Below, piece after piece: positions 31,840-39,845 of a stretch of DNA of 43,480 bases (the stretch's first letter is position 1; every line of letters starts with the position of its first letter). Source of the stretch: JAWRCU01 sp033542235 (GTDB lineage: Bacteria > Pseudomonadota > Alphaproteobacteria > Rhizobiales > Rhizobiaceae); contig NZ_JAWRCU010000030.1 in assembly GCF_033542235.1 (NCBI RefSeq), positions 1 through 43,480 on the forward strand, read 5' to 3'. Below the pieces are notes generated by a model, which was not told the origin of the DNA, made no database searches, and was given only the letters and a program-made list of their open reading frames with translations. The position numbers and the translations under genes are program-made.

Positions 31840-32613
31840 CTACTTCTTGTTCGACAGCTCGCCGAGCAGGCGGTTCATCTCGTCTTCGAGCGACAGATCG
31901 CCCGACTTCTGCCTCTGGTTGGCATCGCCGCGGTTGCTGTCGCTGGCCGGTGCCTTTGGCGGATCGACCGGCTTCACCCGCGGTGCTGCAGGGGTGGCGA
32001 TGCTGGCTGAGCCAGTGCCGCTACTCGGCGGGGGAGGAGGCGTGCGCGGCATCGAGAAGTTAGGCTCCTGGGCCGGCGGCAAGCGCACCGGTCCGGCCTT
32101 TGCCGCCGGTGCCGCCGGGGTCGCGGGCGCGGCCGCAGTCTTCGCCGGCTGCGAGGGGGCGCTCTGCTGCGCCGGTTGGGCGGGGCGTGCCTCCGTCCTC
32201 ACGGGCTGCTGCACCGGCCGCTGCGGCTCGGAGCGAGGTTGCGGTGTCTCGGGCGGGCGCTGGCGTGCCGGGGCCTCGGCCAAAGGCTCAGCCTGCCCAG
32301 CAGGCCGTCGCGAGGGAGTGTGGAGCCTGATGTCGCGCTCGACGACGACGTCGGTCGGCCCGCCGATCAGGATCAGATGCTCGACATCGTCGCGGCGCAC
32401 CAACACCAGCCGCCGCTGGCTGTCGACCGCGGCAGCGTCCATCACGGCGAGCCTGGTCTTGCGGTTTCGGCCGCCGGCGACGAATGTCCCGAAGGTCATG
32501 GAGCGGAAGATGCGGATGACGATGAGGACGATCACCAGGACGACGAGAGCCAGCACTGTCCACAGCACCGCGGGCGCGAAATTCGGCCCCGCCACGTCAT
32601 TCAACCAGTCCAT
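31840..32613 (-). CDS. FliO-like membrane protein with long Pro/Ala-rich tail
   Basis: The product is 257 residues from ATG 32613. One membrane helix (about 17-37) is followed by the basic RIFRSMTFGTF segment and a FliO-type beta domain (about 55-110) with LVLVRRDDVEHLILIGGP. About 130 residues rich in Pro, Ala and Gln follow, then a short acidic C-terminus. FliO family members help assemble the flagellar export apparatus, but this one is not in a flagellar cluster and could be a paralogue with another role. GGGGAG sits exactly 6 bases before ATG 32613 and next to ATG 32619, favouring 32613. It is divergent from cckA. Confidence 0.75.
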   Translation of the reverse strand: MDWLNDVAGPNFAPAVLWTVLALVVLVIVLIVIRIFRSMTFGTFVAGGRNRKTRLAVMDAAAVDSQRRLVLVRRDDVEHLILIGGPTDVVVERDIRLHTPSRRPAGQAEPLAEAPARQRPPETPQPRSEPQRPVQQPVRTEARPAQPAQQSAPSQPAKTAAAPATPAAPAAKAGPVRLPPAQEPNFSMPRTPPPPPSSGTGSASIATPAAPRVKPVDPPKAPASDSNRGDANQRQKSGDLSLEDEMNRLLGELSNKK

Positions 32614-32800
32614 CGACATCTCCCCGCATCCATCTGGGCGCGAAAGGTAACGGTGCCGGCCGGCGACGGCAAGCAGCGTTTGGTGTCGCCCGCGGTCCTT
32701 TCATCGCAGTTGACCACACGTTTTTTAGGCTGCAATCCGGGTCGGGTCTTTCCGGTGTATAGAGAATGTGATTCAACCGGCTGGGCGCGAACGCATCAGA

Positions 32801-35440
32801 ATGGCAAGCATTGGGCGAATGTCGAGGGAGACCCGCAGCGATTTCTACCCGGCGCCGATCGTGGACAAGGATCTGCGGTCCGGCGTGATCGCGCGCCTTG
32901 TCGTCTTCTTCATCGTGCTGACCGGCGCGTCTGTCGTCTTCGCAATATATCGGGAGCGTCTTGGCGATCCGTTCCTGCTCGGCATGCTGGGCGTTCTCGC
33001 CATGATCGGCGTGGGCTATCTTTTCGCAACGGCCATCGGCTTCGTGCAGATTGCGCCGCGCGCCAGCAATGACGAGCTCGCCAAAGCCTTCGCCGATTCC
33101 ATGTCGCAAGGCCTCATCGTCACCGACCTCAAGGGCCGCATCATTTACGCCAATCGCGCCTATGCCGAGATGACCGGCGCAACAACGGCCGCCGACGTCA
33201 AGGCTGTCGAAGCCTTGCTTTCAGACGTTCCCGAAGCGTCTTCGACCGTCTACCGTCTCGCATCCGGCATCAAGGATGGCCAGGGTGGCGACGGCGAATT
33301 CCGGCTGGGCCAGGCGATCCGGCCGGGTGCGGAGCCCGGCGCGCGCTGGTACAGGCTGAGGGCCCGCACATTCAGCGTTCCAGGAGAGCGTCAGCCTCTC
33401 GCGGCTTGGCAGCTCGCCGATGTCTCGCGCGAGCGCGCCGAGCAGGAGCGGTTCTTCCTCGACCTGCAGCAGGCGATCGATCACCTCGACCACGCCCCGG
33501 CCGGCTTCTTCGCTGCCGACCAGGAGGGTCGAGTCACCTATATCAATGCCACACTCGCCGAATGGCTCGGCATCGACCTTGCAAGCTTCTCGCCGGGTGA
33601 TGCGACGCTCCCCGAGATCATCGCCGGCGATGGAATCGCGCTTGTCCGCTCTGTCAGGGCCGAGCCGGGCACGACGCGCGACACCATCATCGACCTCGAC
33701 CTCGCCAAGATGAACGGCGAGGCGCTCCCGGTGCGCTTCATGCATCGCGTCAGCGCCACGCGCGAAGGCGTGCCAGGGCCGAGCCGGACCATCGTGCTCA
33801 ACCGTACGCTCGGGGAGGATTCCTCCGCCGAGCTGCGCGCCTCCGAGATCAGGTTCACGCGCTTCTTCAACTCGACGCCGATGGCGATCGCCGGCGTCGA
33901 CAAAACCGGCCGGATTCTGAGGACCAACGCGCCTTTCCTGTCGCTGTTCTCCTCGGTGGTCGATCGCGACGCCGTCGACCGTCGCGTCAGGCTCGAGACC
34001 GTGGTTCACGAGCGCGACCGGGCCGCCTTTGCGGCTGCGCTCGACAAGGCGAAGCAGCGGCAGGCTAACATCGCGCCCATCGATACGGTGTTGCCCAACA
34101 ACGAGGAGCGGCACGTCCGTTTCTACGTCAACCCGCTCGCTGACGGCGCCGCTGGCGAGGGGGCGGAGGAATCGGCAATCGTCTATGCCGTCGAGACGAC
34201 CGAGCAGAAGGCGCTCGAGCTCAAGATGGCACAGACCCAGAAGATGCAGGCGGTCGGGCAGCTTGCGGGCGGCATCGCGCACGACTTCAACAACGTGCTC
34301 ACCGCAATCATCATGGCCTCGGACCTCCTGCTCACCAATCATCGTCCGTCGGACCCATCCTTCCCGGACATCATGAATATCAAGCAGAACGCCAACCGAG
34401 CGGCTTCGCTGGTCAGGCAGCTGCTGGCCTTCTCGCGCAAGCAGACGCTCAGGCCCGAGGTGCTGAATCTCACCGACGTTCTCGCCGACCTCAGGATGCT
34501 TCTTGCCCGCCTCGTCGGTCCCGATGTCAGGCTCGCCATTGACCATGGCCGCGATCTTTGGCCGGTGCGCGCCGATATCGGCCAGTTCGAGCAGGTGATC
34601 GTGAACCTCGCCGTCAACGCGCGCGACGCGATGACGGAGGGTGGCGATCTCACCATTCGCACCCGCAATTTCGGCCTGGAGGAAAGCAGGTCATTCCACC
34701 ATCGCGAGCTCATGCCCGGTGATTATGTCATGGTCGAGATCGAGGACACGGGTACCGGTATTCCACCTGATGTCATCGAAAAGATCTTCGAGCCATTCTT
34801 CACGACCAAGGAGGTGGGCAAGGGCACCGGCCTCGGCCTGTCCATGGTCTACGGCATCATCAAGCAGACCGGCGGCTTCATCTTCTGCGATTCCGAGGTC
34901 GGCAAGGGCGCGATCTTCCGCATATTCCTGCCGAGGCACGTCGCTCAGACGAAGCCGGCCGAGCCGGCGGCGGCGTCCGCGAACGGGCAGGGCGAGCTCA
35001 TTTCGGCGAATGGCTTCCGTAACGGCGAGGCTGCCGCCAAGCCGCAACCCGAGCTCGCTCGCGATCTCTCCGGCACAGCGACCGTGCTGCTCGTCGAGGA
35101 CGAGGATGCGGTCCGCATGGGCGGGGTAAGGGCGCTCACCTCGCGCGGTTATACCGTTCGCGAGGCATCGTCGGGCGTCGAAGCGCTCGAGATCTTCCGC
35201 GAGCTAGACGGCAAGGTCGACATCGTCGTTTCCGACGTGGTAATGCCCGAGATGGACGGGCCGACCCTGCTGCGCGAACTGCGCAAGCTGCAGCCCGACA
35301 TCAAATTCGTCTTCGTCTCCGGTTATGCCGAGGATGCCTTCGCCAAGAACCTGCCCGAGGATGCGAAGTTCGGTTTCCTGCCGAAGCCCTTCTCGCTGAA
35401 GCAGCTCGCGACCGTCGTGAAGGAAGTGCTCGAAAGCTGA
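32801..35440 (+). CDS. cckA: CckA hybrid histidine kinase
   Basis: CckA is the membrane kinase-phosphatase at the top of the ChpT-CtrA/CpdR phosphorelay of alphaproteobacteria. From ATG 32801 it has 879 residues. Two membrane helices (about 28-80) precede three PAS-like regions, a HisKA domain with His494 in GGIAHDFNNVL, an HATPase_c domain (NLAVNARDAM, DTGTGIPPDV, GKGTGLGLSMVYGI) and a C-terminal receiver with phospho-Asp812 (VVSDVVMPEMDG). The domain order and the GGIAHDFNN H-box are diagnostic. The start is uncertain: GTG 32768 and ATG 32819 are in frame, and none has a good ribosome binding site. It is divergent from the FliO-like gene. Confidence 0.92.
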   Translation: MASIGRMSRETRSDFYPAPIVDKDLRSGVIARLVVFFIVLTGASVVFAIYRERLGDPFLLGMLGVLAMIGVGYLFATAIGFVQIAPRASNDELAKAFADSMSQGLIVTDLKGRIIYANRAYAEMTGATTAADVKAVEALLSDVPEASSTVYRLASGIKDGQGGDGEFRLGQAIRPGAEPGARWYRLRARTFSVPGERQPLAAWQLADVSRERAEQERFFLDLQQAIDHLDHAPAGFFAADQEGRVTYINATLAEWLGIDLASFSPGDATLPEIIAGDGIALVRSVRAEPGTTRDTIIDLDLAKMNGEALPVRFMHRVSATREGVPGPSRTIVLNRTLGEDSSAELRASEIRFTRFFNSTPMAIAGVDKTGRILRTNAPFLSLFSSVVDRDAVDRRVRLETVVHERDRAAFAAALDKAKQRQANIAPIDTVLPNNEERHVRFYVNPLADGAAGEGAEESAIVYAVETTEQKALELKMAQTQKMQAVGQLAGGIAHDFNNVLTAIIMASDLLLTNHRPSDPSFPDIMNIKQNANRAASLVRQLLAFSRKQTLRPEVLNLTDVLADLRMLLARLVGPDVRLAIDHGRDLWPVRADIGQFEQVIVNLAVNARDAMTEGGDLTIRTRNFGLEESRSFHHRELMPGDYVMVEIEDTGTGIPPDVIEKIFEPFFTTKEVGKGTGLGLSMVYGIIKQTGGFIFCDSEVGKGAIFRIFLPRHVAQTKPAEPAAASANGQGELISANGFRNGEAAAKPQPELARDLSGTATVLLVEDEDAVRMGGVRALTSRGYTVREASSGVEALEIFRELDGKVDIVVSDVVMPEMDGPTLLRELRKLQPDIKFVFVSGYAEDAFAKNLPEDAKFGFLPKPFSLKQLATVVKEVLES

Positions 35441-35586
35441 CGAGAAATCGGCGCTATTGCGCGCCTCCCCGTGAACTGCTTCACTGAGCCATTCGCCCTG
35501 GGGAGGGGAATGAGACGGGTTGTCACTTCAGCTTGGCCGGTGCTCGATGCGGCGCGCCCTTTGATGCGCCCCGATGAAACGTCCCT

Positions 35587-36306
35587 ATGACGCCGCACAT
35601 CGAGGCGAGAAAGGGAGACTACGCCCCTGCCGTCCTGCTGCCCGGCGACCCTCAGCGCGCAGAATGGGCGGCCGAGAATTTCCTCGATGACCTCCGCTGT
35701 GTGAACCGCTGGCGCGGCGAGCCGGGTTTCACCGGAATATTCCGCGGCGTTCCGATCAGCGTCCAGTCGACCGGCATGGGCGGGCCTTCGCTCGCCATCT
35801 ATGCGCACGAGCTGCTCGATGCCTATGGCGTTCGCACACTGATTCGCATCGGTAGCTGCGGAGGACTTATCGAAGAGGCGACGCTAAGGACGCTCGTGAT
35901 CTCGCAGGCCGCATGTGGCGACAGCGCGGGCAATCGGCAGCTGTTCGCCCCGTTCGACTACGCGGCCTCGGCCGACTTCGGGCTGTTGAGGCTTGCCGCT
36001 GATCGTGCGGCAGCGCTGAAGCTCGACCACCTCATCGGTCGGACAGCCTCAAGCGACTTCTTCTACCACCCCGAAGGCCTGGAGCGCCTTGCCCGCCTCA
36101 GGCAATATGGTGTCATCGCCATTGATATGGAGACCAGCGCTCTCTACACGATTGCGGCGCGCTTCTCGGCTCGGGCGCTTTCGATCTGCACGGTGGTCGA
36201 CAATATGATCACCAGGGATGCGATCGCTCCATCCGAGCGCCAGGAAGTGTTCCGGCCGATGATTGAGCTGGCGCTGGACATCGTCGCGGCGAACGGCGGC
36301 TGCTGA
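35587..36306 (+). CDS. deoD: DeoD-type purine nucleoside phosphorylase
   Basis: This 239-residue cytosolic enzyme reversibly cleaves purine (deoxy)nucleosides with phosphate. It shows the DeoD pattern TPHIEARKGDYAPAVLLPGDPQRA, the phosphate-site region RIGSCGGL, the Met-Glu pair IDMETSALYTIA that binds ribose, and the catalytic-loop Asp in TVVDNMIT. The length matches hexameric PNP-I enzymes. It follows cckA by 146 bases on the same strand but shows no link to it; downstream is the urt promoter. Confidence 0.9.
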   Translation: MTPHIEARKGDYAPAVLLPGDPQRAEWAAENFLDDLRCVNRWRGEPGFTGIFRGVPISVQSTGMGGPSLAIYAHELLDAYGVRTLIRIGSCGGLIEEATLRTLVISQAACGDSAGNRQLFAPFDYAASADFGLLRLAADRAAALKLDHLIGRTASSDFFYHPEGLERLARLRQYGVIAIDMETSALYTIAARFSARALSICTVVDNMITRDAIAPSERQEVFRPMIELALDIVAANGGC

Positions 36307-36632
36307 AGCGCTTTCTTTTCTGAGTGGAAGGCAGGTACCCATGCCTATCCCCAAAGATTTACCGCAGCGCGTATGCGCCTTCGCCTTGGCTGCTCAGGAG
36401 ATAGGCATATATAAAAAATGCCTAAATAAAAGGCAGCTGCATTGTGCGCTGCGTAAAGATGCCTCAACCCCTCGATAGTTGGCGAAAGAACCTCCGCGAA
36501 TCTGCATCAGGAATGGCGCGTAAGACGTTCTAAAACTGGGATTTATACCCGACATCCGAAAGCCGGATTTGCAAGTGGCACGGCGGTTGCATTGCTTTGT
36601 GCGATGCAACAACCGGTTCGGAGGCGTCATCC
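36307..36632. other. 326-base region carrying the urt promoter
   Basis: It contains the sigma-54 promoter described separately (36576-36591), an upstream hairpin TAGGCAT / ATGCCTA (36402-36408 with 36418-36424, 9-base loop, AT-rich afterwards) and a run of AT-rich DNA. An open frame of 45 codons at 36341-36478 (MPIPKDLPQRVCAFALAAQE...) has a plausible GGAAGG upstream but no known family. The region between about 36430 and 36560 is where NtrC sites would be expected; I see no convincing consensus pair. Confidence 0.55.
36576..36591 (+). promoter_or_regulatory. Sigma-54 promoter of the urt operon
   Basis: TGGCACGGCGGTTGCA matches the -24/-12 consensus TGGCACG-N4-TTGCA. The GG dinucleotide (36577-36578) and GC dinucleotide (36589-36590) are 12 bases apart as required. 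The predicted transcription start is near 36601-36603, about 30 bases before the urtA ATG at 36633. This implies activation by an enhancer protein such as NtrC under nitrogen limitation. Confidence 0.85.
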
Positions 36633-37943
36633 ATGAGGGGAACTTACACAACCATAAAGGGCCTGGCCGCAGCCAGCGCCATCGCGGCGGGCCTTGCCGT
36701 TGCCGCTCCGGCCCACGCGGCCGACGAGACGATCAAGGTCGGCATCCTGCATTCGCTGTCGGGCACCATGGCGATTTCGGAGACGACGCTGAAGGACACC
36801 ATGCTCTTCCTGATCGACGAGCAGAACAAGAAGGGCGGGCTGCTCGGCAAGAAGCTCGAAGCCGTCGTCGTCGATCCCGCCTCGGACTGGCCGCTATTCG
36901 CCGAGAAAGCCCGCGAGCTGATCGAGAAGGACAAGGTTGCCGCGGTGTTCGGCTGCTGGACCTCCGTCTCGCGCAAATCCGTGCTCCCTGTCTTCGAGGA
37001 GCTCGATAATCTGCTCTTCTACCCCGTCCAGTACGAAGGCGAGGAAAGCCAGCGCAACGTCTTCTATACGGGTGCTGCTCCGAACCAGCAGGCCATTCCA
37101 GCTGTCGACTATCTGATGAGCGAGGAAGGCGGCGCGGTGAAACGCTGGGTGCTCGAAGGCACGGACTACGTTTATCCGCGCACGACCAACAAGATCCTCG
37201 AAGCCTATCTCAAGTCCAAGGGCGTGCCCCCCGAGGATATCAGGATCAACTACACGCCCTTCGGCTTCTCCGACTGGCAGACCGAAGTTGCTGCGATCAA
37301 GGAATTCGGCTCGGCCGGCAAGAAGGCGGCAGTGGTCTCGACCATCAACGGCGATGCCAACGTGCCCTTCTACAAGGAGCTCGGCAATGCCGGGATCAAG
37401 GCCGAGGACATCCCTGTCGTCGCCTTCTCGGTAGGCGAGGAAGAGCTTGCCGGCCTCGACACCGCGCCGCTCGTCGGCCACCTCGCCGCCTGGAACTATT
37501 TCGAGAGCGTCGACACGCCTGAGAATGCCGAATTCATCAAGAAGTGGCACGAGTTCATCAAGAACGACAAGCGCGTCACCAACGACCCCATGGAGGCCCA
37601 TTACATCGGCTTCAACATGTGGGTGAAGGCGGTCGAGAAGGCGGGCACCACCGACCCAGACAAGGTGATCGACGCGATCGTTGGCGTCTCAGTATCCAAC
37701 CTCTCGGGCGGCTACTCGACCATGATGCCCAATCACCACATCACCAAACCCGTGCTGATCGGCGAGATCCAGGCCGATGGCCAGTTCGAGACGGTGTGGC
37801 AGACCCCGGGCCTCGTGGTCGGTGACGAATGGTCCGACTTCCTGCCGGACTCCAAGAACCTGATCTCGGACTGGCGTGCCCCGCTCTCCTGCGGAAACTT
37901 CAACGTCGCCAGCGGAAAATGCGGGGGAAAGGGCACCAACTGA
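36633..37943 (+). CDS. urtA: Urea ABC transporter substrate-binding protein UrtA
   Basis: UrtA is the periplasmic urea-binding subunit. The 436-residue protein has a signal peptide (1-29, ending APAHA), then a type-I periplasmic binding fold starting DETIKVGILHSLSGTMAISE. UrtA-type features include VFGCWTSVSRKSVLPVFEELDNLLFYPVQYEG, the GFSDWQTEV segment and ending near CGNFN. ATG 36633 has GGAGG upstream and directly begins the signal peptide. It is the first gene of the operon behind a sigma-54 promoter; the gap to urtB is 276 bases and holds strong hairpins. Confidence 0.93.
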   Translation: MRGTYTTIKGLAAASAIAAGLAVAAPAHAADETIKVGILHSLSGTMAISETTLKDTMLFLIDEQNKKGGLLGKKLEAVVVDPASDWPLFAEKARELIEKDKVAAVFGCWTSVSRKSVLPVFEELDNLLFYPVQYEGEESQRNVFYTGAAPNQQAIPAVDYLMSEEGGAVKRWVLEGTDYVYPRTTNKILEAYLKSKGVPPEDIRINYTPFGFSDWQTEVAAIKEFGSAGKKAAVVSTINGDANVPFYKELGNAGIKAEDIPVVAFSVGEEELAGLDTAPLVGHLAAWNYFESVDTPENAEFIKKWHEFIKNDKRVTNDPMEAHYIGFNMWVKAVEKAGTTDPDKVIDAIVGVSVSNLSGGYSTMMPNHHITKPVLIGEIQADGQFETVWQTPGLVVGDEWSDFLPDSKNLISDWRAPLSCGNFNVASGKCGGKGTN

Positions 37944-37978
37944 CGCGCAGCCAGCGTGTCGGGAACTTCTGACCGCGA

Positions 37979-38016
37979 GGCTTCCGGGCGGATCCTCCTC
38001 CCTCCGCCTGGAAGCC
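37979..38016. repeat. 14-bp-stem hairpin immediately after urtA
   Basis: GGCTTCCGGGCGGA (37979-37992) pairs with TCCGCCTGGAAGCC (38003-38016), with one G-T mismatch and a 10-base loop. There is no T-run, so it is not an intrinsic terminator; such hairpins downstream of binding-protein genes often stabilise the upstream message (inference). Confidence 0.75.
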
Positions 38017-38054
38017 GAGATCAGGATGCAGGCGCGAATTTAACGATGCTTTTT

Positions 38055-38231
38055 GCCCCTTCGCACCCCCCTCTGGCCTGCCGGCCATCTCCCCCTCAAG
38101 GGGGGAGATTGGACGGCCGGGTTGCTTTCGCCAATCTGCAGCGTTGCAGATATAGAGCCGTCCGAAATGAAGGCCAATCTCCCCCCTTGAGGGGGAGATG
38201 GCCGGCAGGCCAGAGGGGGGTGCGAAGGGGC
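38055..38231. repeat. 177-bp nested palindromic element between urtA and urtB
   Basis: It is bounded by a perfect 58-base inverted repeat: left arm 38055-38112, right arm 38174-38231 (arms begin GCCCCTTCGCACCCCCC and end GGGGGAGATTGG on the left). Inside are GGACGGC (38111-38117) with GCCGTCC (38157-38163) and a perfect hairpin ATCTGCA-GCGT-TGCAGAT (38134-38151). The arm sequence resembles GC-rich interspersed repeats common in rhizobial genomes. The right arm contains the GTG start (38220), GAGGGGG ribosome binding site and first four codons of urtB. Confidence 0.9.
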
Positions 38232-39845
38232 GCCCTGCTAGCCGTTCTCGCGCTGATTCTTGCATCCATCTCCGCCTTGGCGCTTCCCGCCCAAGCCGAC
38301 GAAGCCTCTCTGCGCACCACCATCGCCAAATTCGCCACCGCCAAAGGCTTCCTCGCCATCGAAGCCGTCGTGCGGGAGCTCGTGTCAACCGGCGACCCGG
38401 CCGTCGGCAAGGTGCTTACCGCACTCTCCGAGGGCAATCTCAGCTTCCGCAAGTCCGACTCCGAGGTCTTCATCGTCAAGGAAGAGGGCGGCAGCGTCAG
38501 CCTTTTCGACCCGCTGAGCAGCGAGCCGGCCGGCCAGATGCAGAAATCCGAACTCACCAAGGTGAAGGTCAACAACGGGCTGCGCGGCGTCATCCGCGAC
38601 ATGCTGGGATCGCTGACGCTGGGCTCGCCTGACCCGACGGTACGCCTTGCGGCGGCCGAGACCATGTTCAGGAGCCCAGCCGCTGACACCATCCCCGCGC
38701 TCGATGCGGCGATCGCGAAGGAGACGGACACAGCCGTCAACACAAAACTCGAGCAGGCGCGAGCCGCCGCGGTGCTCGTTTCCGATCGTTCCGAGGCCGA
38801 AAAGCTGAGGGCCATCGACGTCATCAAAACGCGCGGCGACCGTGATGCGCTCTCGCTGCTTACCGCCTTCGCGGCAAGCGCCGAAGGCTCCTTGAAAGAG
38901 ACCGCGACCGCAGCCGTCGCCGGCATCAACAGCACGCGCGCGGTCTGGGGTGCCGCTCAGAACGTCTGGCATGGCATCTCGCTGAGCTCCGTGCTGCTGC
39001 TCGCCGCAATCGGGCTTGCCATTACCTTCGGCGTGATGGGCATCATCAACATGGCACATGGCGAGATGGTGATGCTCGGCGCCTATACGACCTTTGTCGT
39101 GCAGGAGGTGATGCGCGCTCACGCGCCTGGTTGGTTCGATTGGTCGCTCGCCTTCGCGCTGCCACTTGCCTTCCTCGTTTCCGGGGCGGTGGGGCTGGCG
39201 ATCGAGCGCGGCATAATCCGTTTCCTCTACGGTCGGCCGCTGGAGACCCTGCTTGCCACCTGGGGCATCTCGCTCATCCTGCAGCAGGCGGTTCGCACTA
39301 TTTTCGGGCCGACCAACCGCGAGGTGGGCAACCCGTCCTGGATGTCGGGCGCCTTCGACCTCGGCCAGATCGCCATCACGTGGAACCGGCTCTGGATCCT
39401 GCTTTTTGCGCTAGCTGTTTTCGCTGTGCTGCTCGCCGTCATCAACCGCACGAACTGGGGCCTCCAGCTGCGCGCCGTGACGGCCAATCGACGCATGGCG
39501 TCGTCCATGGGTATTCGCACCCCCTGGGTCGATGCGCTCACTTTCGCGCTCGGCTCGGGCATAGCGGGCATTGCCGGCGTAGCGCTCAGCCAGATCGACA
39601 ATGTTTCGCCCAATCTTGGCCAGGGTTACATCATCGACAGCTTCATGGTCGTGGTGTTCGGCGGTGTAGGCAATCTCTGGGGCATGCTCGTCGGCGCGCT
39701 TTCGCTCGGCATCGTCAATAAGTTCCTCGAGCCCTATGCCGGCGCCGTGCTCGGCAAGATCGTCGTGCTCGTCCTCATCATCCTCTTCATCCAAAAGCGA
39801 CCGCGCGGCCTGTTCGCGCTGAAGGGCAGGGCGGTCGAAGCATGA
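38220..39845 (+). CDS. urtB: Urea ABC transporter permease UrtB
   Basis: This is one of the two membrane subunits (LivH-like). From GTG 38220 it has 541 residues: a signal peptide (1-26, to PAQA), a UrtB-specific periplasmic helical domain (about 27-240), then the permease domain (about 250-541) with GIINMAHGEMVMLGAYTTF and FMVVVFGGVGNLWGM. GTG 38220 is chosen because it opens straight onto the signal peptide and follows GAGGGGG; an in-frame ATG at 38046 and GTG at 37956 would force translation of the palindromic repeat (PLACRPSPPQGG...). It overlaps urtC by four bases. Confidence 0.88.
   Translation: MRRGALLAVLALILASISALALPAQADEASLRTTIAKFATAKGFLAIEAVVRELVSTGDPAVGKVLTALSEGNLSFRKSDSEVFIVKEEGGSVSLFDPLSSEPAGQMQKSELTKVKVNNGLRGVIRDMLGSLTLGSPDPTVRLAAAETMFRSPAADTIPALDAAIAKETDTAVNTKLEQARAAAVLVSDRSEAEKLRAIDVIKTRGDRDALSLLTAFAASAEGSLKETATAAVAGINSTRAVWGAAQNVWHGISLSSVLLLAAIGLAITFGVMGIINMAHGEMVMLGAYTTFVVQEVMRAHAPGWFDWSLAFALPLAFLVSGAVGLAIERGIIRFLYGRPLETLLATWGISLILQQAVRTIFGPTNREVGNPSWMSGAFDLGQIAITWNRLWILLFALAVFAVLLAVINRTNWGLQLRAVTANRRMASSMGIRTPWVDALTFALGSGIAGIAGVALSQIDNVSPNLGQGYIIDSFMVVVFGGVGNLWGMLVGALSLGIVNKFLEPYAGAVLGKIVVLVLIILFIQKRPRGLFALKGRAVEA

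Noticed and set aside
33221..34546. 441-codon minus-strand frame opposite cckA
   Set aside because: Antisense to a clear multi-domain kinase; no domain or start signals.
37956..38219. N-terminal extension of urtB starting at GTG 37956 or ATG 38046
   Set aside because: It would translate a palindromic repeat in front of a complete signal peptide; GTG 38220 has a ribosome binding site and opens directly onto the signal peptide.
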